The position numbers and the translations under genes were made by a program. A model generated the notes under the pieces. The model saw only the letters and a list, made by a program, of their open reading frames with translations, had not been told where the DNA came from and did not search any database. Below are positions 1 to 9,141 of a stretch of 59,681 nucleotides of DNA, one piece after another. This DNA is from Rhodoferax sp. (GTDB taxonomy: Bacteria > Pseudomonadota > Gammaproteobacteria > Burkholderiales > Burkholderiaceae_C), in contig NZ_JAUSLE010000074.1 of the NCBI RefSeq assembly GCF_030646845.1, forward strand, positions 1 to 59,681, given 5' to 3'. Every line of letters begins with the position of its first letter. Within the stretch, counting starts at the first letter, position 1.

Positions 1-394
1 GCTGCGGGTCGCCATAGACGGTGGCAGACGAGCTGAACACCAGCGTCTTCACGTCGCAGGCAATCATTGCCTCCAGCAGCCTCACCGTACCCACCACGTT
101 GTTGTCGTAATAGGCCAGCGGCTTTTGCACGGACTCGCCCACCGCTTTGAGACCGGCGAAATGGACCACGGCGGTGGCGCCGCTGTGGCGCAGGACGGCG
201 ACCAGTGCCGCCGAATCACGAATGTCGCCCTGCACAAGGGCAGGTTTTTTGCCGGTAATGCGCTCCACCCGCGCCAGCGCTTCGGGCTGGCTGTTGCAGA
301 AGTTGTCGAACACGGTGACGTCATGCCCCGCATTGAGCAACTCGACGCAGGTGTGCGTGCCGATATACCCGGCACCGCCAGTGACGAAGATCAT
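1..394 (-). CDS. galE: UDP-glucose 4-epimerase GalE, N-terminal part (cut by window edge)
   Basis: This enzyme interconverts UDP-glucose and UDP-galactose in the cytoplasm, supplying sugar donors for polysaccharide assembly. The first 131 residues are visible. They open with the Rossmann NAD-binding motif TGGAGYIG (about residues 5-12), followed by the GalE-like segments VTVFDN, VVHFAGLKAVGES and the start of the active-site region LVFSSSATVYGDP. The start is the ATG at 394. The gene lies 30 bases downstream of the mutarotase gene on the same strand and looks like the distal end of the exopolysaccharide locus. GalE-type epimerases can also act on UDP-GlcNAc/GalNAc, and the specificity cannot be read from this part. 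The C-terminus lies outside the window. Confidence 0.93.
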   Translation of the reverse strand, partial: MIFVTGGAGYIGTHTCVELLNAGHDVTVFDNFCNSQPEALARVERITGKKPALVQGDIRDSAALVAVLRHSGATAVVHFAGLKAVGESVQKPLAYYDNNVVGTVRLLEAMIACDVKTLVFSSSATVYGDPQ

Positions 395-424
395 GGGAAT
401 TTGCCTCTCATTTGTGATGTGCCA

Positions 425-1276
425 TTAATGTCTGTCGCGTTCGGTTATCTGGATGCGCAAATGCCCGTCAAAGGTTTCCCCGGGCGCAAGCACGACGGGT
501 CTGTCCACACGCACCGGCTCCACGCACACAAACCGCCGCCAGTCGCCAGCCGGCAGATCTGCCAAAGCGCCAGCTCCCGATTCGCCCGGGTTCCAGATCA
601 TCCATTGGTCAAAACCGCTGGCGCTGAGTAGAAGTGAATAGTTGCCCATATCAAGGATTACAGGTGGGCAGGCGTCATACAGTCGTTCAAAGGGGAATGG
701 AGTCCATCGCAGCTTTCCTTGCGACTCGATTTGCAGATGCGCGTCGTAGCGGTCTTGAACCCCCAAACCTTCAAGACCCAAGGCACTGCAGGTCAGCAGA
801 TCGGGCACAGAGAAATAGGGATGCAGGCCACCGGTCCAATTGAAAGGGTCAGCCCCTGAATTACGCACCTGCAGCGCAAAAACCAGCGCATCAGGCTTGG
901 CCTCCACGATCAGATTCAATTCGCAGGCATGTGGCCAGGCAGGATAGTCATCTGGCTGAATGCTCAGACCATAGCGCAGCGTGTGTGCGTCCTGCAACAC
1001 CTGCTCCTCCACCAAATTCCAACGCGCCGTGCGCACAAAACCATGCTTGGGCAACAGCCCCCTGTCCGCAAACTGGGGGAACAGCACCGGCACCCCACCG
1101 CGCGCCGGCGCTGCGGCCAGCGGGGAACAGGGCACGCCCATAGACAAGGGACCCAGATAGAAAATGGCAGCAACCTTGCCCAAGCCAGCCTGCAATACCT
1201 GCGCGCCCAGGCCCCGGTGCTCAAGCTTGGGTACTGTGGCAGCAACATCATCCGGCACGACAAAGAATTTAGTCAT
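425..1276 (-). CDS. D-hexose-6-phosphate mutarotase (YeaD-like aldose-1-epimerase family)
   Basis: Predicted cytosolic enzyme of 283 residues that interconverts the anomers of hexose 6-phosphates. The galactose-mutarotase-like fold is suggested by GGVPVLFPQF, followed by KHGFVR, and by the segment GGLHPYFSV, whose His152 is at the place of the family's catalytic histidine. The length is close to the usual 270-300 residues of the YeaD branch. It lies between galE and the tviB-like gene. A 119-base gap upstream holds a dispersed repeat (1281-1340), so it may be transcribed separately from tviB. A general aldose 1-epimerase is the alternative reading. Confidence 0.82.
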   Translation of the reverse strand: MTKFFVVPDDVAATVPKLEHRGLGAQVLQAGLGKVAAIFYLGPLSMGVPCSPLAAAPARGGVPVLFPQFADRGLLPKHGFVRTARWNLVEEQVLQDAHTLRYGLSIQPDDYPAWPHACELNLIVEAKPDALVFALQVRNSGADPFNWTGGLHPYFSVPDLLTCSALGLEGLGVQDRYDAHLQIESQGKLRWTPFPFERLYDACPPVILDMGNYSLLLSASGFDQWMIWNPGESGAGALADLPAGDWRRFVCVEPVRVDRPVVLAPGETFDGHLRIQITERDRH

Positions 1277-1280
1277 TTAG

Positions 1281-1340
1281 ACCTCTAGCCCCCGTGGATA
1301 TTGCGTGAGCAGCTTCTGTTTTAATAGCAAAATAGCCTCC
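1281..1340 (-). repeat. Dispersed intergenic repeat, Comamonadaceae type (copy A)
   Basis: On the minus strand this reads with blocks GCTATT, AGCTGCTCACGCAATAT and ACGGGGGCTAGAGG. The second copy at 38571-38634 shares GCTAT, AGCTG, CGC and ACGGGGGCTA in the same order. From memory, elements of this kind are scattered in many copies between genes in Comamonadaceae genomes; that point is recall, not a search. It fills most of the gap between the mutarotase and tviB-like genes and may act as a transcript end or mRNA structure. Confidence 0.6.
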
Positions 1341-1395
1341 GCGTGGAAAATTGCCAGGGTTCGACACAGAGCGCCACCATCAGGGACATCGCAAA

Positions 1396-2679
1396 TCACA
1401 GCCGCCAAACCCTGATCCCTGCATCCTCCAGAACAGCCCTGTCAAAGCAGGCCTTGACATCAATAAAACATCCGCCCTTGATCAATTTTTTCTGGAAATC
1501 TTCAACCGGCCTTGCAGTGAATTGATGGTGCGACACAGCGGCCACGATCGCATCGGCGCGAGGCAACTCGTCCCAGAGGCAGAGGCGCACCCCATATTCA
1601 TGCATGGCGTCTACCGCATCGGCATAAGGATCATGCACGAACACCTCGACGCCGTAGCTCTGTAACTCGCTGATCACATCCGCCACCTTGGAGTTGCGCA
1701 AATCACCGCAGTTCTCCTTGAAGGTCAGGCCCAGCACGTTGACGCGCGCTCCTTTCACATAGCTGCCAGAGGCGATCATGTTCTTGATGGTCTGTTCCGC
1801 AATGAACTTGGCCATACCGTCATTGATGCGCCGCCCGGCAAGGATGACCTGCGGGTGATAACCGATCATTTCGGCCTTGTGCGTAAGGTAGTACGGATCG
1901 ACACCAATGCAATGCCCGCCCACCAGGCCCGGGCTGAACTTGAGGAAATTCCACTTGGTGCCGGCTGCCTTTAGAACTTCAGACGTATCCAGGCCAATCT
2001 TGTCAAAGATGATCGCCAGTTCGTTCATCAACGCGATGTTCAGATCGCGCTGCGTATTCTCGATGACCTTCGCTGCCTCCGCCGCCTTGATCGAGGACGC
2101 CCGATGCACCCCGGGCTGGACGATGCGCTCGTACAGCGTAGCCACTTTCTCCAGAGTCTCCGGCGTATCGCCCGAGACCACCTTGAGAATCTTCGTCAGC
2201 GTGTGCTCGCGGTCGCCCGGGTTGATGCGCTCCGGCGAATAGCCGATGAAGAAGTCCTCTTTCCATTTCAAGCCCGATTCACGCTCCAGCACCGGGACGC
2301 ACACCTCTTCAGTGGCACCCGGGTACACCGTGGATTCATACACCACGATGGCGCCCTTCTTCATGTTTTGCCCAGCGCTCTTGCTCGCGCCAATGAGCGG
2401 CGCGAAGTCCGGGATATGCGCCTCGTCCACAGGTGTCGGCACCGCGACGATGATGATGTCGGCTTCGCCCAGAATTGTCGGGTTGGTCGAGTATTCGGCA
2501 TGCACTGCGGCGCGCATTTCCTCATCCGCCAACTCGCGCGAAGGATCAATCCCTCGCTTGCACGATTCCACCTTGTTGGTTGCGATGTCGAAACCGATGG
2601 TGCGCGATTGCTTGCCGAACTCGACAACCAGTGGCAGGCCGACGTAACCCAGGCCGATAACAGCGACAACAGAAGTCAT
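1396..2679 (-). CDS. tviB: Nucleotide-sugar dehydrogenase, TviB/WbpO type (UDP-HexNAc 6-dehydrogenase)
   Basis: NAD-dependent cytosolic enzyme of 427 residues that oxidises C6 of a UDP-N-acetylhexosamine to the uronic acid. The NAD motif is GLGYVGLP (residues 10-17). The central domain has the family signature IENTQRDLNIALMNE. The nucleophilic cysteine is Cys257 in GGHCIGVDPYYL. TviB (Vi antigen) and WbpO act on UDP-GlcNAc or UDP-GalNAc, and this protein resembles that branch more than WecC. With the neighbouring wecB it could instead serve UDP-ManNAcA synthesis. The product would place an acidic amino sugar in the polymer, which matches the uronate-lyase-like protein encoded nearby. The gene symbol is by family resemblance. 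Confidence 0.88.
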   Translation of the reverse strand: MTSVVAVIGLGYVGLPLVVEFGKQSRTIGFDIATNKVESCKRGIDPSRELADEEMRAAVHAEYSTNPTILGEADIIIVAVPTPVDEAHIPDFAPLIGASKSAGQNMKKGAIVVYESTVYPGATEEVCVPVLERESGLKWKEDFFIGYSPERINPGDREHTLTKILKVVSGDTPETLEKVATLYERIVQPGVHRASSIKAAEAAKVIENTQRDLNIALMNELAIIFDKIGLDTSEVLKAAGTKWNFLKFSPGLVGGHCIGVDPYYLTHKAEMIGYHPQVILAGRRINDGMAKFIAEQTIKNMIASGSYVKGARVNVLGLTFKENCGDLRNSKVADVISELQSYGVEVFVHDPYADAVDAMHEYGVRLCLWDELPRADAIVAAVSHHQFTARPVEDFQKKLIKGGCFIDVKACFDRAVLEDAGIRVWRL

Positions 2680-2730
2680 GGGGAAAACCTTAAAGCAAAA
2701 AATTGGGGTCGCATGCTCGTGGGCCCACGC

Positions 2731-3474
2731 CTAGCGGCGCGCCACTTCCTTCAACAGCAGCCAAAAGAAAGCCATGTCATCGACAAAATAGCGCTTGAAC
2801 ATGCGACGTGGCTCCTGCAGGAAGCGGTAGAACCATTCCAGCCCGGCGTTTTGCATCCACACCGGCGCACGCTTGACCTTGCCAACGGCGACGTCGAATG
2901 TGCCACCGACACCCATGGCGAACGGGATTTTCATTTCTTCCTGATAACGGGCGAGAAAATGTTCCTTCTTGGGCGAGCTGATCGCCACAAACAGAAGGTC
3001 GGCTTTTGCCACCTTGATCTGTTCGACCACACCAGCTTCCTCCTCCGGCCTCCAGTAGCCATTGCGGTAGCCCGCCACCACCAGGCCGGGGTACTTCTTC
3101 TCGTAAGTCGTCTTCACCCCGGCGACCACTTCCTCTCGCGCACCCAGCAGAAAAACGCGCCAGCCTTTGTCTGCGGAGCGTCGCATCAGCGACTCGAACA
3201 GATCAACGCCCGCCACTCGCTCCTTCAGCCGCTTGCCGACGAGACGCGAGGCCCACACCACCGGCATCCCATCCACATTGATCAGCGCACACTCGTTGAT
3301 GATGCTGCGCAACTTCGGGTCGCGGCTGGCCTTGACCAGCTTGTCCACGTTAACCACCACGTGCTGGTGCGGCTGACCTGACTTGATAAACCCCTCAACA
3401 GTCTGCAGTGTCTCTTCCATCGTCAGGTTGTCGATCTGGCACCCCATCATCTCGATGCGGTTTCTTTTGTTCAT
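2731..3474 (-). CDS. WecG/TagA/CpsF-family glycosyltransferase
   Basis: 247-residue cytosolic or membrane-associated glycosyltransferase of family GT26. It shows the family blocks VVNVDKLVKA, INVDGMPVVWASR, then RVFLLGAREEV, GYRNGYW, and a late GVGGTFDVAVGKVKRAPVWMQ. Members transfer ManNAc or ManNAcA to a lipid-linked GlcNAc (TagA, WecG). The ATG at 3474 overlaps the wecB stop as ATGA; a longer reading frame extends upstream but lies inside wecB. Pairing with wecB, which makes UDP-ManNAc, supports a ManNAc-type donor. That pairing is inference from context. Confidence 0.88.
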   Translation of the reverse strand: MNKRNRIEMMGCQIDNLTMEETLQTVEGFIKSGQPHQHVVVNVDKLVKASRDPKLRSIINECALINVDGMPVVWASRLVGKRLKERVAGVDLFESLMRRSADKGWRVFLLGAREEVVAGVKTTYEKKYPGLVVAGYRNGYWRPEEEAGVVEQIKVAKADLLFVAISSPKKEHFLARYQEEMKIPFAMGVGGTFDVAVGKVKRAPVWMQNAGLEWFYRFLQEPRRMFKRYFVDDMAFFWLLLKEVARR

Positions 3475-4580
3475 GACAGCTCCCTTGCCAGCACCGCAAC
3501 AATCCGCTCTGCGGCCATGCCGTCCCACAAGTGAGGGCGACGGCCCAGTTTGCCTTCACCACGCAGTACCTTGTGCGCCTCGGCAACGATGCGCGCCGGG
3601 TCAGTGCCCGCCAACACATTGGTGCCTTCTTCTACAGTGACCGGGCGCTCGGTGTTCTCTCGTATCGTGATGCACGGCACCCCAAGCGCGGTGGTCTCTT
3701 CCTGCAGGCCACCGCTGTCGGTCAGCACCATCGCAGCGTCTTTCCACAAATTGAGAAAGGCCATGTAGGCCTGCGGTCCCACCAGTGTGACATTCGGCCC
3801 CAGATCGATGCCAAACTTTTCCAGGTTGCCCCGCGTACGCGGGTGGACGGGGAAGATCAAGGGCAAATCGGCCGCGATGTCCTTCAGCGCGCCGCCAATG
3901 CGCGCCATCATTTCTCCGCTGTCCACATTGCTTGGTCGGTGCAGCGTGATGACGCCATAGCGTGCACCGTTGGCCGTATTCGCCGCCTTGAAGGCGCTCG
4001 TTTCAAAACCGGATGTATCGGTGCGGGTCAGTTTCTCCGCCTGAAAGAGCGCGTTGTCCACCATGACATGCCCGACATAATGAATTGCCGAGTCCGCCTT
4101 GCCCTCACGCTGCAGATGCGCAACCGCACTTGGCTCCGTCACAAAGAACCAATCTGAAATGCTGTCGGTGACCAGCCGGTTGATTTCCTCCGGCATGCTC
4201 ATGTCGCCGCTACGCAAACCGGCCTCAACATGTGCCACCGGAATGTTCAGCTTCTTCGCGACAATTGAGCAGGCCAACGTCGAATTGACATCGCCTACCA
4301 CCAGTACCGCATCGGGCTTCTGGTCCTGGCAAAGCTCTTCAAACGCAATCATGATCCTGGCTGTTTGCTGCGAGTGGCTGCCACCGCCGGCCGCCATGAA
4401 AACATCGGGCTCTGGAATCCCCAGCTCTTCAAAAAAGACATCGTTCATCTCGCGGTCGTAATGCTGGCCGGTATGGATGATCTTGAAGGTCAGGCCCCCA
4501 TGCGCCTGCAATGCACGCACGATCGGGGCGATCTTCATGAAGTTGGGGCGCGCGCCGGCGACCAGATAAATCAAAGGCAT
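3471..4580 (-). CDS. wecB: UDP-N-acetylglucosamine 2-epimerase (non-hydrolysing)
   Basis: 369-residue cytosolic enzyme that interconverts UDP-GlcNAc and UDP-ManNAc. Family signatures include GARPNFMKIAP near the N-terminus, TGQHYDREMND, VVGDVNSTLA, the catalytic-region block HVEAGLRSGDMSMPEEINR and, near the C-terminus, LTDSGGLQEE. The length is normal for the family. Upstream is a 93-base gap with a 13-base direct repeat and promoter-like elements (4606-4632). Downstream the stop overlaps the WecG/TagA-like gene by ATGA, so wecB and that gene are translationally coupled. Confidence 0.95.
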   Translation of the reverse strand: MPLIYLVAGARPNFMKIAPIVRALQAHGGLTFKIIHTGQHYDREMNDVFFEELGIPEPDVFMAAGGGSHSQQTARIMIAFEELCQDQKPDAVLVVGDVNSTLACSIVAKKLNIPVAHVEAGLRSGDMSMPEEINRLVTDSISDWFFVTEPSAVAHLQREGKADSAIHYVGHVMVDNALFQAEKLTRTDTSGFETSAFKAANTANGARYGVITLHRPSNVDSGEMMARIGGALKDIAADLPLIFPVHPRTRGNLEKFGIDLGPNVTLVGPQAYMAFLNLWKDAAMVLTDSGGLQEETTALGVPCITIRENTERPVTVEEGTNVLAGTDPARIVAEAHKVLRGEGKLGRRPHLWDGMAAERIVAVLARELS

Positions 4581-4605
4581 ATCTCATTCCTGAACAAGTT
4601 AAAAA

Positions 4606-4632
4606 CTTATACCAAACGTATATGTCAAACGT
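4606..4632 (-). promoter_or_regulatory. Candidate promoter/operator before wecB with a direct repeat
   Basis: On the minus strand the heptamer ACGTTTG occurs twice with a 13-base period (plus-strand 4613-4619 and 4626-4632, read as CAAACGT). A TTGACA hexamer (plus 4623-4628) and a TATAAG hexamer (plus 4606-4611) overlap it. The TTGACA-TATAAG spacing is too short for one sigma-70 promoter, so which elements are used is unclear. This is one of few sizeable gaps in the locus, so an internal promoter for wecB, wecG and tviB is plausible. Confidence 0.3.
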
Positions 4633-4673
4633 TCGCGATTTGGATATCCGTTGGGAGGTTCTGATGTAGATGA

Positions 4674-6626
4674 CTACTTCACAACGACGTTGTCGGTCGT
4701 TATGACAACCGTCCGAAATCCAACATTCACCCTCGTTTCGCCCGCACCAAAATCAAGGGCGGGCCCCACGGTGGAGCAATCCATTCGGAGCACAGAAACA
4801 AACAGGCCAGAAACGTTCGGGGTCCGGTAGGAGAAGCGGTTTCCGTAATGGGGGCCAACAGGCGTGCTTATCTGTGGCATGGGTATATAGCCGGACTCGG
4901 CCTGCATGGAAAGCAGCTCCGGTGCGCTAACCTGCGCGCACATCTCCGCTCCGTCCAGGGCGAGTTTGTAGCCCTGGCCTTTCAGTGTTAGTGGCGCTGT
5001 CGTGTGCAGATTCCACTCCCACTGTCTGGGCGTGGTGCTAGCCAGCTGATCAATCACCACCAGTGTTGCCGGCTTGAAAAAAACCAGTGTTCGCTTGGCT
5101 ATGGAAGCCTGGCCGCCATACGCGCTTGTGGCATCGCCAGCAACGATGTCGTATTCGGATGTTGCTAAAAATTGGGTAATCTTGCCAGAGTAGGCGTTCG
5201 TTCCAAGTCCATTTTCACCCAGGTTTTGCCCCTTGCCACCATCGAAGGTAATGGCGTTGTGGGCGCGGGTCTGCTTATACCAATTGCGCCAATGAGGCGA
5301 GTTGTAGTAGTCGTAATAGCCGCTATCCATGGCCAGCACCCGACCATGGGCATACACCACGAAGCTGTTCTGGTCGGCGTGTGAATGGTTAAGTGATCCA
5401 AAGGGGCTGCTCTTGAAGTACACCGAGACTCGCGAGCGGTCTGCCATCGAACTGTGCAGGGCCGCCCACCCGACCGACGGGAACAATCTGCTGTCTGGTT
5501 CGCCGAAGGGCCACACAGCGGCCCCTGCCGGCAAGCGAGGACTGAGCAGGGCATGCAGCCGCGAAGGATCGTCGCCAAAAAGTTGTTTCTCGTACCAGCG
5601 TGCGAGTGGCATGTCGTAACGGCTCATCAGTGCCTTGCCGAAACGTGCCCACTCCTCCTTGCGGTTGATCTCGGCCCCATCGCCGAAAACCCCTGCCGGC
5701 GTACCCGGGGGCAAGGTATAGGCGATAAAGCGGGGCAACTCCGCAAGCCAGGGCTTCTGATAGATCGGCACCGCCAACACCCGTTCCAGCAGATCCCAGA
5801 TCAGCAGCGATTCGCCGCTATCCCAGTGCGCATAGCTCGTGCCGTTGGAATAGCCCCCATCGATGCCGCCCCAAGGGCTCAGGTTGGCAGCATAGGTTTG
5901 CAGCGCAGGCATCAGCCAGTCATGGGCTTCTGGCATGTCCCCTAAAACGATCAGCAGGGCGCCGACGAACTTGCCCAGTGAATGAAAAGCGACACCGTTT
6001 CGCGGGTTGGCAACGACATCCTTGACTATCGAATTGAGCGAGGCATTGGCGCAAGCCTTGATGATGTCCGTGAAGCGTGTTCTCTCATCCTGGGCCAGTG
6101 CAGTGAAGGCAAAGTCGTAAGCCAGCGCAAAGTACCACGCGTAGGCCCGCGTTTGCGTGGGCTCTCCCTTGCATCGGCTGCTCATGATTTGCGGCGAAAA
6201 AATGGCTGCCCGCGCTCTGAGCTCATCCAGATACCAGGCGTCCCGTGTCAGATACCACGCCAGCGCCGACTCGGCCATACCCTCCAGGGCGCGCTCCTGC
6301 TTGAACCAGTTGCTCAGGCTGGCAATGTTTTCGGTTCCCGGGGCTTTTCTCAGGAACGACGTGTCCGTGCTTCTCACCGAAGTGCGATGCAAGAAGTCTT
6401 CCAATGCTTTCATGCCGGGAGCGCGCTCGCTCGATGCGGCGGCAACGATACCGGCGAAATCCGCCTGACCCTTGAATAAGCGCGGGTGGCCCATTGGGGG
6501 CCCTTGCTTGACAGCAGCAAGCGCGGCCGTCAGTGCAGCGGGGCTGAAATCCGGCTCGGCGGCAGTGGCTGAAATGACTTTTGCCAGCAAGCAAAAAGCC
6601 AGCAGGAGCCGCAGCCAGGCGGTCAC
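4674..6626 (-). CDS. Periplasmic heparinase II/III-family polysaccharide lyase (DUF4962-like N-terminus)
   Basis: 650-residue exported protein. A signal peptide of about 23 residues (MTAWLRLLLAFCLL to SATAA) is followed by an alpha-helical toroid-like domain (about 40-380; GHPRLF near its start resembles the DUF4962/heparinase II N-terminal domain). A beta-sandwich heparinase II/III domain follows, with SLNHSHADQNSFVVYAHG, MDSGYYDYY and RAHNAITFDGGKG; the His and Tyr residues are typical of the active site. Such lyases cut uronic-acid-containing glycans by beta-elimination. In alginate and related loci a periplasmic lyase trims or clears stray polymer, and that is the likely role here. Translation starts at a GTG whose sequence GTGA overlaps the stop of the upstream GT4 gene. 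A 93-base gap then separates it from wecB. Confidence 0.85.
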   Translation of the reverse strand: MTAWLRLLLAFCLLAKVISATAAEPDFSPAALTAALAAVKQGPPMGHPRLFKGQADFAGIVAAASSERAPGMKALEDFLHRTSVRSTDTSFLRKAPGTENIASLSNWFKQERALEGMAESALAWYLTRDAWYLDELRARAAIFSPQIMSSRCKGEPTQTRAYAWYFALAYDFAFTALAQDERTRFTDIIKACANASLNSIVKDVVANPRNGVAFHSLGKFVGALLIVLGDMPEAHDWLMPALQTYAANLSPWGGIDGGYSNGTSYAHWDSGESLLIWDLLERVLAVPIYQKPWLAELPRFIAYTLPPGTPAGVFGDGAEINRKEEWARFGKALMSRYDMPLARWYEKQLFGDDPSRLHALLSPRLPAGAAVWPFGEPDSRLFPSVGWAALHSSMADRSRVSVYFKSSPFGSLNHSHADQNSFVVYAHGRVLAMDSGYYDYYNSPHWRNWYKQTRAHNAITFDGGKGQNLGENGLGTNAYSGKITQFLATSEYDIVAGDATSAYGGQASIAKRTLVFFKPATLVVIDQLASTTPRQWEWNLHTTAPLTLKGQGYKLALDGAEMCAQVSAPELLSMQAESGYIPMPQISTPVGPHYGNRFSYRTPNVSGLFVSVLRMDCSTVGPALDFGAGETRVNVGFRTVVITTDNVVVK

Positions 6627-7684
6627 GCTGAAAGCTCGGAATAACGCTGGCGCAGCCGCTCAATGACCACGTCCGCCGCATACAGGGTGCGAACCCGCAC
6701 TGCGGCGCGTTCGGTCATCAGGTGGGTCGTCTTGCCGTCCGTCAGGGCGGCCAGAATCGCGTCACCCAGCATGGCGACGTTCCCCGGCTCGACGATGAAA
6801 CCACTTGCGCCGTCTTCCAGCATGTTCGCAACGGCGCCGACCCGACTGGCCACCACTGGCGTACGTGCTGCCATCGCTTCCAGTACTGCCATGGGCATCC
6901 CCTCGGCGTAGGAAGGCAGAACGAACACGCCGGCCCGGCGCAGCAAATCAGCCTTAACTTCATCGTCTACCCAGCCGGGGAAGTCCACCAGATCGCCGAT
7001 GCCATTCTGAATTGCCAGCTGCTCTATGTCGCACCTGGCTGAACCGGTTCCGCACAAGGTCAGCCGGATTCCCGGCACCTGATGGGCAATGGCTGCGACC
7101 GCCTTAACAAGATCGAAAACCCCTTTCCCCCGCTCCAGTCGCCCGAGGAAGAGTACGCAGGGCGCCCGCTTCGCATGGCTTGCGGCGCCGGCGCGCAGAT
7201 CTATCGGATTGGGCATCACCTGCACAAGGGCACCAGGAACCAGCGTGTGCAGCCAGTCGCCGACTTCTTCGTTCAGGCAGTAAATCAGGCGACACGCAGC
7301 CAGCGTATCGACAACCCGTTGTCTAGCTGCCGAGCCCAGGCGCTGGTCAACAAACTGGCGGAACTCTCCGCCATGCAGGTGAAAAATCACCGGCACGGAG
7401 AACAACCGGGCCAGGCGCATGAAGGCGAATTTTCGCCAGAAACTCCCATGGGATGCACCATGCACATGAAGCAAGGCCACTCTGCCGGCCAGCAACAAAG
7501 CGAAAAACCGCAAAAGCGAAGATGCAGCAACCACAAGTTTGCGCAGACCGTGGCCCTCCGTCGCCGTCGTCAGATAACGGCAGTCACCGGATGCGAACAG
7601 GCCGTTGGCACGATAGACGGCCACCACAGAAGCCATACCGCCTTTTGCATCCGGGCACGGCCCGATCATCACGACCGCTTTCAC
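6623..7684 (-). CDS. Glycosyltransferase family 4
   Basis: 353-residue retaining GT-B glycosyltransferase, expected at the cytosolic face of the inner membrane, where it would add one sugar to the lipid-linked repeat unit. Visible features are a glycine-rich N-terminal loop (DAKGGMASVV), FLHLHGGEF-like acceptor-domain strands, the C-terminal donor-domain start LFLGRLERGKG, and the EX7E motif in AEGMPMAVLEAMA. It starts at a GTG that shares one base with the TAG stop of the upstream adenylating-enzyme gene, and ends overlapping the lyase gene by GTGA. Donor and acceptor cannot be deduced. Confidence 0.9.
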   Translation of the reverse strand: MKAVVMIGPCPDAKGGMASVVAVYRANGLFASGDCRYLTTATEGHGLRKLVVAASSLLRFFALLLAGRVALLHVHGASHGSFWRKFAFMRLARLFSVPVIFHLHGGEFRQFVDQRLGSAARQRVVDTLAACRLIYCLNEEVGDWLHTLVPGALVQVMPNPIDLRAGAASHAKRAPCVLFLGRLERGKGVFDLVKAVAAIAHQVPGIRLTLCGTGSARCDIEQLAIQNGIGDLVDFPGWVDDEVKADLLRRAGVFVLPSYAEGMPMAVLEAMAARTPVVASRVGAVANMLEDGASGFIVEPGNVAMLGDAILAALTDGKTTHLMTERAAVRVRTLYAADVVIERLRQRYSELSA

Positions 7685-9141
7685 TATGCTGCTTGCTCCT
7701 CGGTGTCGAGGTGGGCGGCGCCAAGGTAGTTGGAAAGGTCCAGCTTTTGCACCAGGAGCTTGTGTTTGCCGGAGACGGTACGGGCGATCTCGTCCACGCG
7801 CACAACCTCGATCTCCAGCCCGCCTTGAGTCTTGGCACGGATGCCCGCTGCGAGTGCCTCTTTGGCACGCGAAGAGAGGTCGTTTTCGGACAATACCTTG
7901 AGCACAGCACGACCAGGCGCCGTTTGTTCAAATTGCATCCGGTCTGCACTGGCCAGTTCCTCAAAATGCGCGGCACCGATTGTGCAGATAGACACCAGTC
8001 GATGGTCGCTGCACACCAGGAACTCCTGCAAACGCCCCTCAATCCTGTCTACGACCGGGAAGCCCGGGCGCACCAGGTTTGGCGCACTGCTCCACATGGC
8101 CAGGTCGCCCGTCCGATAACGGATCAACGGCATGACCTTGTTGTCGAAACCGGTACCGACAATCTCTCCGAGCACCCCGGGTTGGGTAATCGGCCGACCA
8201 TCGAAGTCAATCAATTCGACCTTGCCGTAGAGCGGCCAGAAGAAATAGCGAGGATCACCTGGAGTCGAAATTGCTTTAACAGCTCGCTCGGAATGTCCGT
8301 AGTCCAGTAAAACCGGGCACCCAAAGACCTCACGGATCAATTCAACCTGATAGTCATAAATGTTTTCCGAGAACAGCTGAACACACCGGATGCGTTCGGT
8401 AATGTCAGGCGCCGGGTTGGCCTGCAACCACTTTGCCAATGGCACCAGAGCAGACGGGAAAGCGTGGATAAACGTGGGTTTCCATTGCCGTGCCGCCTCG
8501 ACGTAGCGAGGCATGTGCTCAGCCTCCAGATGGTCCGAGCTCAGATGAAGGTAGCTCTTGATCGGGTCGAACATCCAGATTGGTCCGCCCGGCTTGTCCG
8601 CGCCGGGCACTGTGCGTCCGCGTAGCGCGAGAATCGTGTCACCCGTTCGAATGCCCGCGATGGTGTCAAACGTGCCGTTGTAGGCAAAATCCTTGGAGCG
8701 TGAAACGTACTTTTCAAGGTAAAGCTTCATCGGCACCGAGGTCGACCCACCGGTATGGGTCAGCAAATGAGTTTTAGCGCCCATCGCCCGGGAGATATAG
8801 CGGCTGGTATCTGCCTTGATATCCTCCTTGGGCAATAGAGGAAACTCGGCTAGCAGTTCATCCGGTGAGCGATCACGTTTGCTTGCCACGGCCAGGGGAG
8901 AAGAAGCCGGTACGGTTGAAGCAGCCCAACGCAAGGTTGCCATGAGTTTTTCATCGGCACGTTGGCGTAGCCAGGGCACATCGGCACTGCTTTCAATTTC
9001 TGCCATGAATTCAGCGTACTTCGCGCCGTAGCGCAAACCGGCTGGAATGCGCGCGTAAGCGCCGCCCAGCGTGCTTTTTACCCACTGGGGAGCAGCGGTG
9101 TAATGTTTCAAAAACGGATGGATGAGGTCTTCAATTGGCAT
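7684..9141 (-). CDS. PaaK/CapK-like adenylate-forming enzyme
   Basis: 485-residue member of the phenylacetate-CoA ligase (PaaK)/CapK branch of the ANL superfamily. It shows the P-loop-like segment [15 protein letters not shown], the adenine-pocket block LDYGHSERA, the core YRTGDLAMW and a C-terminal AMP-binding subdomain ending in GKHKLLVQ. In capsule and EPS clusters such proteins probably activate a carboxylate for transfer to a sugar, but no substrate is established for this branch. It overlaps the upstream hexapeptide acyltransferase gene by 11 bases, which suggests joint acyl or aminoacyl modification of the polymer. Confidence 0.85.
   Translation of the reverse strand: MPIEDLIHPFLKHYTAAPQWVKSTLGGAYARIPAGLRYGAKYAEFMAEIESSADVPWLRQRADEKLMATLRWAASTVPASSPLAVASKRDRSPDELLAEFPLLPKEDIKADTSRYISRAMGAKTHLLTHTGGSTSVPMKLYLEKYVSRSKDFAYNGTFDTIAGIRTGDTILALRGRTVPGADKPGGPIWMFDPIKSYLHLSSDHLEAEHMPRYVEAARQWKPTFIHAFPSALVPLAKWLQANPAPDITERIRCVQLFSENIYDYQVELIREVFGCPVLLDYGHSERAVKAISTPGDPRYFFWPLYGKVELIDFDGRPITQPGVLGEIVGTGFDNKVMPLIRYRTGDLAMWSSAPNLVRPGFPVVDRIEGRLQEFLVCSDHRLVSICTIGAAHFEELASADRMQFEQTAPGRAVLKVLSENDLSSRAKEALAAGIRAKTQGGLEIEVVRVDEIARTVSGKHKLLVQKLDLSNYLGAAHLDTEEQAA

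Noticed and set aside
2104..3381. 425-codon plus-strand frame across tviB and the WecG/TagA-like gene
   Set aside because: It crosses the boundary of two well-supported minus-strand genes and has no domain features.
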